Positions 12,532 through 22,938 of a DNA stretch of 64,000 nucleotides are shown here, in pieces. Source of the stretch: Paramecium tetraurelia (taxonomy: Eukaryota; Ciliophora; Oligohymenophorea; Peniculida; Parameciidae); assembly GCF_000165425.1 (NCBI RefSeq), contig NW_001799638.1, forward strand, positions 1 through 64,000, read 5' to 3'. Position 1 is the first letter of the stretch. Every line of letters begins with the position of its first letter. Under the pieces are notes generated by a model. That model saw only the letters and a program-made list of their open reading frames with translations. It was not told where the DNA came from and did not search any database. The position numbers and the translations under genes were made by a program.

Positions 12532-13753
12532 ATGGGAGCATGTTGTAATACTCAATAAACAATTCAAAGTCTAATGCCTAGTTTTGAATTCTCATTCTTG
12601 TCTGTTTATACAAAAAATGCAGTAATAATCTAGAGAGCGTACAGATGTATTCAATTTCTTATAAAAATAGAGTATTAAAAAAGGAAGCGAAGATCGATAA
12701 TACCTATCTCAATGACGAACGATAGTCAAAGAAGCCATTAAGAACATGTTGAAAATACAATAATCCCTGCATAACCTCCTTAGGAAAGTGCTAAAATAGA
12801 GTAAATCGAGGAAGTGGCTGTCACAGTGGATCATTCTCCTGCGAATGGATAGAAATTAGATAGAAAATAAAGTGACTATCCTGCTAGTATACATTAAATC
12901 ATTTTTCGGATTGGGAATTTTAATTATAAGGAGTTTTTAAAACAAGAGAGTTAGTATTATGATGAAGATGATTTAAATGTCCCCTTCTTGGACCCATATC
13001 AATTACCAGATGAGACCATTTATATAGGGTAATGGAAATTAGGTAAGAGACATGGTAAAGGGAGGGCGATATTTAAGGATAAAAGTGTGTATGAAGGATT
13101 TTGGAAGGATGATCAAATGAATGGTTAAGGAAGGCTGATATTTGAAAATGGAGACTATTATTAGGGAGAATTCAAGGGGAACAAGGCGAATGGGTATGGA
13201 AAATAAATTACTTCCAAAGGATACTAATATGAGGGCAATTGGATTAATGATAAGTAATAGGGGGAGGGCATTGAGAGATTCCCTGATGGCACAAACTTTA
13301 AGGGAAGATTCATAGACGGGATGAAGACAGGATTTGGTGAATTCAATTTCTCAGATGGATCCAAGTATTAGTTCAGCTAAAACAAGGTATAAAGGATCAA
13401 TTGTTAATAATAAATTTAATGGGAAAGGAACGTTTTATTTTTCTGATGGCCGTAAGTATGATGGACAATGGAAAGAAAACTTGATGGATGGCTATGGTAC
13501 ATTCACTTGGCCTGATGGTAGATCTTACGATGGATATGTAATATATATTATAATAATGACAAAGTATGTCAAAGATAAAAAGCATGGTTTTGGTGATTTC
13601 ACATATACAGATGGGTCAATGTACAAAGGCAATTGGGTGGATGGCAAAGAACATGGATAAGGGACATTTTACTCTAAGAGTGGTTTATTTAGAGAAGGTG
13701 AATGGGAAAATGGAAAAAGAATTAAATGGACGTCACCTTACTAAACTTAATGA
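12532..13753 (+). CDS. MORN-repeat protein with acylation-type N terminus, 390 aa
   Basis: ATG 12532 to TGA 13751. Two introns, 22 nt at 13365-13386 and 27 nt at 13538-13564, leave 391 codons. It begins MGACC, a pattern fitting N-myristoylation at Gly2 and palmitoylation at Cys4/5. A ~130-residue linker containing an IQ-like stretch (VIIQRAYRCIQFL) is followed by about 10 tandem MORN repeats. Examples are YEGFWKDDQMNGQGRLIF, YQGEFKGNKANGYG, YDGQWKENLMDGYGTFTWPDG and YKGNWVDGKEHGQGTF. MORN arrays bind lipids or scaffold proteins at membranes and cytoskeleton, so a cortical or ciliary membrane scaffold role is likely but inferred. The second intron is a multiple of three without a stop, so retention would add nine residues. 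Confidence 0.9.
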
Positions 13754-14031
13754 TTATAGATACTTAGTTTGATTTTAAATTGAATTATATATTATTTTAA
13801 TATCAAATGTCTGGATATTTATTTTAGTAATTTTAATTAATCTTATTAGAGATGTAAATATCCAACAAGCTTTATTCTTTTGTCTGTTTCTATCATATCA
13901 TCCAATTTATTAATTCATTAGAACAATGGTAAAAATGCAGAAATCACATTTTAAAGAATATGTGATAGACTTATGTGAGTGATTTTAAAGTGTAAAATAT
14001 GAAATAGTAAGATATTAATATTTATTTAAAA

Positions 14032-14832
14032 ATGAAAAAATTCATACCTGCTATTGCATTGATCTCCGTCACTTATGCTGAATTAACTTTCAATGCTAAT
14101 AATAGATGCACTTGTGATGATTTAACAACATAATAGGATTGTTCAAAATCCTATCCATAGTGCATTTGGGACGAATAAGGCAGTTCTTGTTCAACTGTAA
14201 CTTGTTCATCCCTTATTGATCAAACAAATTGTGCCTTAAATGAGAAATGTATGTGGAGTGGCAAAGGATGTGTTGAATTTACATTTTGCAATTAATTAAA
14301 AGGATACAGTTAAAGAGACTGCTTTAAATAATCAATCAACTGTCCATAATCAGATGGTAAGATCTGCGCTGGCTCTCAAGCCTTAAAATCTTGTTCCTCC
14401 TATTCAGATCAAGAAACCTGTGATAAAACAATTTCTTCCAGTGGAATTTGCGATTGGAGCGATAGTGGATGTTCATCAATCACAAGTTGTGGCCAATTGA
14501 ATTCAAAAAACTGTTTTAGGGGTGGAGATGCATGCATATGGAATATTACCTCCAATACTTGTACAGAAGACAGTTGTAATTAGTTTCAAAGCAAATCTAC
14601 TTGCAAATACTATCAAACCTAACTTGATGAATTAGTCTTTTAATTGTGCGAATGGGATGCTACCAATAGTAAATGCAATGATGCCAATGACACATCTGCA
14701 CTCACCGAAAATACTTGTTACAATCAAACCCTATACACTCACAGATGGTCAAGCAGTTCAAACTCATGCTAGGCTTGTGAAGGTAAAATAATTTATATGG
14801 TAATCATGGCCATTTTAATCATTATGATTTGA
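14032..14832 (+). CDS. Mini surface antigen (PSA family), 266 aa
   Basis: Single exon, ATG 14032 to TGA 14830. It has a signal peptide (MKKFIPAIALISVTYA), then cysteine modules equivalent to one long repeat of the large antigens: CTCDDL, CIWDEQ, QSINCPQSDG, CDWSDSGC and QLCEWDATNSKC. The terminal module is C...T.RWSSSSNSCQAC. A hydrophobic C-terminal tail (IIYMVIMAILIIMI) directly precedes the stop, as in GPI-anchored proteins. This is the minimal unit of the family: one repeat plus anchor. Such a protein would sit on the cell or cilia surface. The family call is strong; its role is unknown. Confidence 0.87.
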
Positions 14833-14916
14833 AATATAGATAAACATTAGGAATATAATAAATATATATTTATTCAAATTAAGTATTTTTTTTAATTAAA
14901 TTATTTTTTTACAAAA

Positions 14917-16087
14917 ATGGAATCCATGATGATGCCATACAAGAAGAGAATACTCAAAGCCACAACTCTATTCTTGACTTGCACTTTCATTCTCATTCTG
15001 GATATGTTTTTCAAAGAACCCTTATAAGCTTTTGAAGTCTCAGCACTCATAACAATATAAGATGGAATGGGACTCAAAGGTCACATCATTGAATCTATAC
15101 CATTTTTCTTGCTTGCAAATATCTAAGAACAATATGTATTTTTATTGATAACAATGCATGTGTTGAGTGCCATCTATTTTTTACATGATCGCTTTATTGC
15201 CATCAAATGCATGTTTGTCCTATATTTTGGATGGTACTTTTTAATGCTTTTATAAATGATTTACAATTTGCCATAACCTTTTTGGGTTGATTCTGACATC
15301 GATACCTACTTTTGCGATTAAAAATATGGAGGCCCTGGAGATTCAATCTACTTGCCTGCGCTTTTCATATTTACACTACTCTATTATAATGAATGCTAAC
15401 TAAAAGCTTACATAATTGCTTCAGCTTCTCTATTGTTCTATTGCTTTGCTGTTTATATTTCAGCCTAGGTGTTTTTAATGGATTTGGTTTTGGGGTTTGT
15501 TTACTTTATGCTTTTTTATGCTTTTGTATTAAATTATGATAAAAAAATTACAACCCTCATAAAATCGAAAGACACTGATAAGCTCTTTGGAATGAAGGTT
15601 CTGGGAGCAGTGTCTTTTCTATTCATCATAGCACTTATTTACTATACATTAAAAGACTACACTGATAGCATTGAATGGATTACTAATTATTTTACTTGTT
15701 ATATGAGACAATTCACTGTCGGAGATTGTAAATTTACATTTATATTTAGATTAACATTATAGATTTAACACCATCTTAGGGTTGGAACCCACCTTTTGTT
15801 AGATAACAATCCTTATTTGTTTAGTGGTCATGGGTTTCATTCCTCTGCCAAAAAACAAAGCTACTTAGAAATAGTTTATTATTATTCAATTGGCCTTCAT
15901 TCCAGGATGGCTAATAATGTTTTTATAAGGTTTTGTGACTGAAATTGATGTATTGCATAGAATGGGATTGAGTCAACTAATCATAGAATCTTTTATATTC
16001 GGATTGATGCATTGGTGGATCTTTGGGTTCGTTGGAGTAAAGGCAACAAAATCAATTGTTACTGATGAATATTTGTTATTAGAATGA
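14917..16087 (+). CDS. Multi-pass membrane protein, 382 aa
   Basis: ATG 14917 to TGA 16085 with one 22-nt intron (GTAAATTTACATTTATATTTAG), leaving 383 codons. About 8-10 hydrophobic segments are visible. One lies at residues ~13-30, and others include PFFLLANIQEQYVFLLIT, LYFGWYFLMLLQMIYNL, LPALFIFTLLYY, VLGFVYFMLFYAFVL, VLGAVSFLFIIALIYY, ITILICLVVMGFIPL and the last near MHWWIFGFVG. I do not recognise the family: the segment around GLEPTF and QHYRFNT does not match lipid-phosphatase or transporter signatures I know. Structure is clear, function is not. Confidence 0.75.
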
Positions 16088-16203
16088 TAGGATGTTAATT
16101 AATTAATTTATTTACATTTTTTCTATCTCTATTTGATAATAATTACTGTGAATATACTTTTCTTTCATTAATTTATACAATTAAAAAATTCTCTATTGCA
16201 ATA

Positions 16204-17419
16204 ATGACTCAAGAATTTACTTTCCAAAGAATATCTACTTCTTAAATGTAAACAGAAGACTTGAAAAAAAAGTATATTCTCTAAAAGATTTTAGGCTATG
16301 GTCGCTATGGGTATGTTTTTATTCTTATTCTTAGAACTGTATATAAAGGTGTAAATTAACGCACCCAAGAAACAGTTGCTATCAAAGAATTGCGCCATAG
16401 CATTGATGATCAAGGGGTTTCTATATTATTTAATTCAAGATTAATGCACAGGCCTTAAGAGAAATTGAAATACTTAAATCCATCTAATGTCAACAAATCG
16501 TCTCCTTTAAAGATTTAGCTCATGGATAGAACAAAATTTACATAATTATGGAATATATGGAGGAGGACTTACTTACAGCCTTAAAAAGAAATACCTTCTC
16601 AGAACAACAAGCCAAAATGATCATGTTTTAAGTGCTTTAAGGCTTGGCCTACCTACACAACAAAGGAATCATCCATAGAGATATCAAACGTAAGATCTTA
16701 TTCAACCTTTTTAGCTAACAATATTTTAAATAGAAATTTGGAAATCAAAATTTGTGATTTGGGAATGGCTCAAAATTTAAAAAAACTTAAGCCACAAACA
16801 ATCCGAATTCAAAATCATTCTTACAGGGCTCCAGAAGTGTTCCTTGGTTTATTAAATGACTAATATTAGGTTAAAAATATTGCTCTAAGGTTGATGTTTG
16901 GTCGGCAGGTGTGCTATTTATTTAATTGCTCTTCAAAGACAATCTTTTCGAAGGGTCTTCTGATTACGCAAGTTTTCAATAGATCCTTAAATACTGTGGA
17001 ACTCCCTAGGAAGGTAACTTTGTTAAAGATAATATAGAAAATTGGAACGGAGTGACTTCGCTCAAAAATTACTCTACTTTCATAAAAGAAGATCCACAAC
17101 CAAGAACACTTAAAGCCATACTTGAGAAAAAAATGTCTCCATCACTAATCAATCTTGTTGATTCCATGCTTACTCTTGATCCTTCTTAAAGAATAACTGC
17201 TTAGGATGCTCTTTAGCATCCTTATTTTTGTGGAATGAATATTCAAAGGTATTATATCTTATTTAACCCTTATTACACAGATGCCTTCATACAATTTAGG
17301 CAAGCAGAAAAAAAGTCAAAACTGAATAAAATACTAAAACAGATGTCTTTAACTATCCTAACGGAAACAAAATCATTGTAGTTTCGTAAATCTTCCAAAA
17401 AAGCTAAAATTGCTTTTGA
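16204..17419 (+). CDS. CDK/CMGC-type protein kinase, 362 aa
   Basis: ATG 16204 to TGA 17417; five introns of 24, 23, 25, 23 and 32 nt leave 363 codons. Kinase motifs in order: glycine loop LGYGRYGTVYKG, VAIKEL, a helix with a PSTAIRE-like position replaced by INAQALREIEIL, and catalytic loop HRDIKPNNILN. The DFG motif is DLG. Then come YRAPEVFLG, DVWSAGVLF and RITAQDAL. The APE/DVWS pattern, the GTPQEG segment and overall length place it with CDK-like CMGC kinases; the cyclin partner is unknown. The last intron is the least certain: without it an alternative longer C terminus stays open. Confidence 0.82.
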
Positions 17420-18479
17420 TTACTTCATTAATTTTGTTTTCTCTTAACTCTGTTTATTAAATTATTATAATTTTCATGCGTTTTTCATAATTTATAATAA
17501 CAAAAAATAAAAATTTGTTTACAATCAAATAAAAAATCAGATTAAACATTCTGATATTGATAGAAGCCATAAAATTGATATAACAAGGCACTTTTGATAA
17601 TAATCGATACCATTTGCATTTCTTAAGAATTTATCAACTCTAAGATTGATAATATTGCATTTCCCTTTGTTAGCCTCTATGACATATGCGAATTAGTTTA
17701 TTCAAAGTCATCATTGATTTCAGCTAGTATTTTTAATATAAAAAAAAATATATAAAAAATAATAAACATTATTATAAAAACCTCAATATAAAAATTAATA
17801 TATAATATAAATCTAATACTTATTTGATATTAATTTTTTAATAAGTACAAAAATTAAAAATACTTCATGTGTTTTTAAAAAAGGTGTAAAGAATTATGAT
17901 GAGAGTTTTTAAAAACCAAAAATATACCCTTGAACTTCTTAAATAGACTTGAATTATAAGAATAACTTGATATACAATTTATAGAATTTGTTCGTTTTTT
18001 TTCCTTAAAAATTCATAGATTATTCGTTTGTAATTTTAAATTTGATTTATCTTATTTAAATTTAATTAAATCAATTGATTATTCTAGCAATCCCATTTAT
18101 ATTAAACTTAGAATGAAAAAATATAAATTTTTGATTTCTAAACTAACTGAAAGCAAATTTGTAACCCGAAGGAATTGGCTCCTCATTTAATATGATTATT
18201 GTAAGTACTAATACTGTTGATAATTTATTATATATTTTATTTCAAACAGGTTTCTTAAGAGAAAGATATAATAAGTTAGTTCAACATATTTTTAAGAAAA
18301 AGTTCTCTGTATTGCGTTTATGTTTCGCAATCGTAATTCAAAAAAGTCAGAGAGGGCTGATTATACATTGTCAAACTAGTCGAATGGGAAAGAAATGTAA
18401 ATGCACTTTTATGCAACTATTATTTTGAAATATTTGTATATAAATGTATTACTCGATGTATTATATATATATATTTTGA
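17420..18479. other. Intergenic with two weak candidate exons
   Basis: About 1.06 kb. On the minus strand around 17520-17735 two overlapping frames look partly protein-like (for example NKGKCNIINLRVDKFL), but neither has a clean start and they may be a relic. On the plus strand, 18192-18428 is open (78 residues, basic, ending KKCKCTFMQLLF). It could be preceded by an exon from 18113 if a long ~49-nt intron is allowed. The rest is AT-rich with poly-A/T runs. I do not call a gene here. Confidence 0.4.
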
Positions 18480-19250
18480 TCAATTATAATCTGAAGGGAA
18501 GCTTGCATGAATATCACTAAATGTTTAGGATAGATTGCCAATAAAATTTGACAACAAGTCTTCTGCTTCTGGAAAAAGTTTAAGTTGGATTAGTTCATCA
18601 AACATGAAGGGAGAGGATTCTTGGGTCATGATTGGAATCAATTCTTCGGATGATGGGTTCAGGTATTAATATTATCTAAGAAATGATAAATTAATTGTTA
18701 TACATTCCAAGAACTTGATCCCATCTAAATCTTAATGATTTATAATATCTATTTTTTAGCATGTTGGTTGATTTCCCTGGGAAGTATCTTGCGAACTTGT
18801 GGAACTTAGGTCCCTTCCTTAAAATATAGTTCAACAATCTTTAATCTTCTTCTAATGTAAATTGCTTTCCTCTATTCTTTTGCTTCTTCCTTCTCATATC
18901 CTTCTCTCTCTTCACAGTATAGCGTATTAATCTGTTTTTTGAATCATCAGAGGCTTTGGTTATCGATTTATAATTATTATTCTTCAATTTATGCGAATAA
19001 ACGCTGTCCAAATTTTCAGTTATATCACCAATCGCTAGATAACTAACAAAATAGTACAATTATTGTCTAAACGACTCAAGCTGGATGACTAGGTATCATA
19101 AACTTGGTTTTCAAAATTTGAATTCAGTTAAATGGATTAATAGGGCTACTATTAAATTCTTCCTTATTCTCTATTACTTTCACTCTCATCCATTAGAGAG
19201 CATATGTTGAATCTTTTTGATTTTCTGATGAGCTTAACTGTCATATTCAT
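18480..19250 (-). CDS. One-repeat Myb/SANT-like DNA-binding protein, 239 aa
   Basis: ATG 19250, TGA 18480; introns of 23 and 28 nt leave 240 codons. After an acidic, Gln-rich N terminus and a basic stretch (KREKDMRRKKQKNRGK) comes one Myb-like repeat. It reads FTLEEDQRLLNYILRKGPKF, then FARYFPGKSTNMLKNRYYK, LRFRWDQVLG. Spacing of E-E-D, the helix-2 FPG and the K-N-R recognition helix matches a SANT/Myb repeat lacking the usual first tryptophan. Two close relatives occur at 36256 and 42547 in the same window. The C-terminal 80 residues are acidic and serine-rich. Probably a nuclear DNA-binding protein; targets unknown. Confidence 0.78.
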
Positions 19251-20286
19251 TGGTGTTAATTAAGATATAAATAAATCTGATTATTAATCTCAAACATCTC
19301 AAACTTAAATTGTAATAAATCTTAATTTTTTAATGTTTCCACATTTCCTAATTAAAAAGAAGTTGCTTCCAAGAATCGGTCAAAATTCAATGACTACACC
19401 ACAAGTGTTAAGTATTTGTTAAAGATTATTCTCTGTAGATTCTGACAATAAAAATTTTGATTATAGAGATTCCTCAAATTTACTTCTTTCAATTGATATT
19501 TGCTTATTCTATGATTATTTCTAATTAAGTTGAACTCTTTTCTCTAAATAGAAATCATAAAAACGAAGAGACTTTTAAACATTAAATCAATGCGAATATT
19601 AATTAAAGGGTTTATTACAATTATTATACTTTATAATATTAAATTGAAATGAATTGAAAATATCTTTTTATGAAAACCAGAAAGTACAATAAAAAGTACT
19701 TATATTTTGTTAACAGTCCTTAATAATATAAATCTTCATCTAAAAAATGAAAGCTACCTCTTGTAGACCTAGTTTCAAAACCATAAATTATATCAGATTA
19801 AATTGTAACTTATTCTAAAGAAGAATTAATATCTCCTATTTTCAGAATTGAGTAGAGAAATAACATATAAAAAAGTAAAAACGACAATATTTTTTAAATA
19901 TTTTTTAGGGTTTATTATTGGTATTTTAATTAGCTTATTAACCAAAATTGAGGTTTAATAAAAAAGAATTTATTACTTTATTGTAGTGTTATAAAACAGA
20001 CCATAATGATCTTATTAGACATCTGTTAATTATTCATTTTGCTGACATAATGCTTTATAATAGTCTAAGAGATGGAAAAATTATTCCATCTTTTTTATAT
20101 ATAATTATTTCTAACATCAACATTACAGAATGTGAAGAGTATACTTATATTCAAGAAACAGATGATAAGGAGTTAAAGCTGTTTATAGAAATCATTAAAA
20201 CAAGAGACAAATTGTAATTATTAATTAGATATAAAGCTATAAGAAATTTATACAATTATTGAATATACATGAAACTTAATGAATAC
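19251..20286. other. Intergenic with a possible unplaced exon
   Basis: About 1 kb. A plus-strand stretch ending at TGA 20260 reads in a protein-like frame (HNDLIRHLLIIHFADIMLY, SLRDGKIIPSFLYIIISN). It could join a hydrophobic upstream stretch through a 34-nt GTTTAA...GTAG intron. No start codon fits, so I leave it as a possible gene fragment. The remainder is AT-rich. Confidence 0.35.
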
Positions 20287-20677
20287 TCAATCAAAGAGTC
20301 CTCCCATATCAACATCTTCTTCTGGTTCTTCAGCCTTCTTTGGTGGCTCAACTTTTGCTGCTGGAGCTGTTTAAGCAGCAGTTGTTGCTTATGGTGCAGG
20401 AGCAGAGCTTTATTCTTAATATTTATAAATTAGAATTACATGCTCCTCCTCCTACTGACAAACTTGTCAATTGCTTTTACCCTTCTTTAATAACATCGTT
20501 CAAATTTTTTCCTTTTAATGTACTAACCACATTCTTAACATCTGCAGCAACCGATTCAACTCCAGCTTCTTTAAGTAATTTTGTAATATCGTCCTCAGCT
20601 AAATATTTATGATTTTTAATACTTGGGGCATTGTTTCCTCCTAAAACGAGTAAAGCATAAGCAGCAATGTACTTCAT
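20287..20677 (-). CDS. 60S acidic ribosomal protein P2, 121 aa
   Basis: ATG 20677 to TGA 20287, with one 25-nt intron (GTAATTCTAATTTATAAATATTAAG) leaving 122 codons. The N terminus MKYIAAYALLVLGGNNAP and the ITKLLKEAGVE segment are the helical dimerisation domain of P2. It is followed by a flexible Ala/Gln/Pro hinge and an acidic end EEPEEDVDMGGLFD. The usual stalk end EESDDDMGFGLFD is recognisable but altered, keeping the terminal GLFD that contacts elongation factors. Length fits the family (110-120). It forms part of the ribosomal stalk with P1 and P0. Confidence 0.93.
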
Positions 20678-21037
20678 TAATGCAATTATTTAAAAATTAT
20701 TTTTAAAAAAGATGCCAAAAGATTATTCTTTATTTATAATATCTTCTAAATATCAAGAAAAAGGTTAATATCTATTCATTTGCCTTCTAGGTGCAGACTT
20801 TTGAATTATGCTATGAAATCAGATTTTGTTGGACAAAGAACAATAACCAATTCAGTTCTTTGAATAAAAGAGTGTCTTCTTGAAAATGTAATTATTAAAT
20901 TTGTTATTTAATTTACTTCTTATTTCAAAATAATTGGTCTTTCAATAATATAATAAAAATAAATTAATTCTAAGAAAAAATTGTATGGAATCGAAATAAG
21001 ACCAAAATATAAAGTACAAATAGTAATATTAGATTGG
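20678..21037. other. Intergenic, AT-rich
   Basis: 360 bp with no clear gene. The frame of the following membrane protein remains open upstream to about 20870, so an earlier exon (region 20790-20890 reads LLDKEQQPIQFFEQKSVF in another frame) cannot be excluded. Confidence 0.4.
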
Positions 21038-22051
21038 ATGGATCATTCATTTTATATAATTTTGCATACAAGAAATTAATTTTAATTGCTGGCAATCATA
21101 TTTCAAAGAAGTCAAGATAAAATATACTCATACTTTGTTTAAAATTTCTTAGAGTTTTTTTTAATTGGCAGCCTATTAAAATAGAGCTTATCCTATTCTT
21201 TAGCTTATATAATGATAGTCATTTCATTTTTATCTCAAACGATTCTATTTCTATTATTATGCTCTTCTACTGTAATTATACACTGCTAATATGATCAAGA
21301 GTAGCGAAAAAGGTAATTTAAAAAGCGATATTTAAAATTGGATGATATAATCAATGAACTTTTCCATTGGATACTCGTTATTTATCCAGTAATTTACTTA
21401 TATATTGCTGTATTGTCATTTAGTTCTTTATCATGTAATTTATTAAGTTTGATTCCATTCAAAGAAAGTGAAACCATCTCTTTAGTTTTAATATCATTAT
21501 TTAATGGATAAATTTAGATATATACTATGAGGAATCATAGTTTTAATGAAATCAATTCTCTAAAAAGAAGATCTCAAGTTTGTTACTCTTTAACAATACA
21601 ATAATAATGGCTGTTATATTTTTTCACTATAATTATGAAGTTGTAAGAAATTTAGTTGGATTTTTCTGACTCGATTATATTCAGTAATTATCCTTATAGA
21701 GATCCAAATTAGATTACCAGCAATGACAAATACCTTCATAAAATTTTGGATTTTAGCAGTCTTGACAATTTATAGATTACATCTCAAATTGAAGAACAAT
21801 AATTATTCTTTCTTCTGGCAAATATATCTATCAATTTTGAACTAGAGTTAAGAAAGCCAGATTAAATTTCAATAAATTATAAGGATTCATAGATACCATT
21901 GCAAGAATAAAAATGTTATTCAAAAGATTTAAAATTTAGACAGGCAAACTTAGATTAAAAAGAAGGTCTCCATTCACCATCTTTAAGTATCATTAAATGC
22001 ATATTCAAAACAGCTCAATCATGGTTATTTAGGTTGAATATATATATTTGA
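21038..22051 (+). CDS. Unidentified membrane protein, 337 aa or longer
   Basis: From ATG 21038 the frame is open for 337 codons to TGA 22049. Two strongly hydrophobic regions are clear: LAYIMIVISFLSQTILFLLL and LFHWILVIYPVIYLYIAVL. A third, shorter one is WLLYFFTIIMKL. They are separated by basic and polar stretches (YDQEQRKRQFKKRYLKLDD). The last 120 residues are polar and Gln-rich. I do not recognise the family. Both ends are uncertain: the frame continues upstream of the chosen ATG, and after the TGA the same frame stays protein-like for ~80 codons (KSLINEIELNSYYHMIFYQS), suggesting a missed intron. Confidence 0.55.
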
Positions 22052-22397
22052 TTAACTGAATAAGAGCTAATTAAAAATTAGGATTTATAGTTTTTATAAT
22101 TGCAACTAAAATATATTAGTTTGTCTCTGATCTAGCATAAAACCTAAACTTGGATACTTAACTTCAAGTCTTTAATTAATGAGATTGAGCTTAACAGTTA
22201 TTACCATATGATATTTTATTAGAGCCAAAGACTTTAGGTTCACTAAAATAATTGTGATTTGATTTATATAAACTACAAAATTGAATACAACTTATTTTAA
22301 CATTTATTAATCTAAACAAATAACGTTTCCTCAACCAATTGTTATTCCTTTTCCTGTAAAGGCAGAGTTTTTAATGGCAGGGGTCTATTGGTTTCTT
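22052..22397. other. Possible 3' extension of the plus-strand gene, then convergent spacer
   Basis: This stretch lies between two convergent genes. Its first ~240 bases stay open in the frame of the upstream plus-strand gene with coding-like composition, so it may contain that gene's last exon. The part after ~22290 looks like ordinary spacer. Confidence 0.4.
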
Positions 22398-22899
22398 TCA
22401 TTTTATTGTAGTGGCCTGCCTTTATGTATATTAATCCATACTTTCGGGATCTTCGACTGTGTAGTCCTTCTCGACTTCCAAAGCCATGAATTCTCTATAA
22501 GCTAGAAAGACAATATATTGAGCAACTATATAGAAAAGCAGCGTTGTCAAATGCAAAATTGATAAAATCTTTTCTCTTCCAGTTTCCCCCAATATGGGTA
22601 TTTCATTCTAAAAACGAGTAGCAAAATATAGCCCTTTTAATAAAATCTTGGGTAATTATGATGCATACGTAATATAAGGTTATAACAATGTAGATGAGGC
22701 ACTAACAACTTCCTAAAGAAGACCAAGCTGACCACAGTAAGATTATAAAGAAAATTTCAAACAGTTCCCCTAATTAGAATAAGGCCACTTATCTGGCAAA
22801 TAATAAAGCCAATTATATAAAAGCAATCAATTATAATTGAAAAACTGATCTCTTTCCTTAAAACGTATTTGGTTTTTTATTGTCAAATGGTAAGCACAT
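22398..22899 (-). CDS. Small membrane protein, 159 aa
   Basis: ATG 22899 to TGA 22398 with one 22-nt intron (GTATGCATCATAATTACCCAAG), leaving 160 codons. It begins MCLPFDNKKPN, then has hydrophobic stretches around LQLIAFIQLALLFARQVALF, ELFEIFFIILLWSAW, CLIYIVITLYYILL and HLTTLLFYIVAQYIVFLAY. An acidic tail follows (EVEKDYTVEDPES). About four membrane segments are predicted. I do not recognise the family. The start lies only 39 bp after the stop of the CFAP58 gene on the same strand. I rejected the longer standard-code frame starting at 23048, which overlaps the CFAP58 end. Confidence 0.7.
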
Positions 22900-22938
22900 A
22901 TGAATGTTGTTAATAAATATTTAAAATATAAAATAAAT

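Noticed and set aside
13334..13772. Two short separate MORN genes
   Set aside because: They are exons of one gene split by 22- and 27-nt introns; removing both gives a continuous 390-residue protein.
17520..17735. Minus-strand exon with NKGKCNIINLRVDKFL
   Set aside because: No start codon, and two overlapping frames look equally plausible; at most a relic.
18192..18428. 78-residue basic plus-strand gene
   Set aside because: Protein-like in part, but no family, no clear context, and the intron needed for a longer version is too long (~49 nt); left as a candidate in the intergenic entry.
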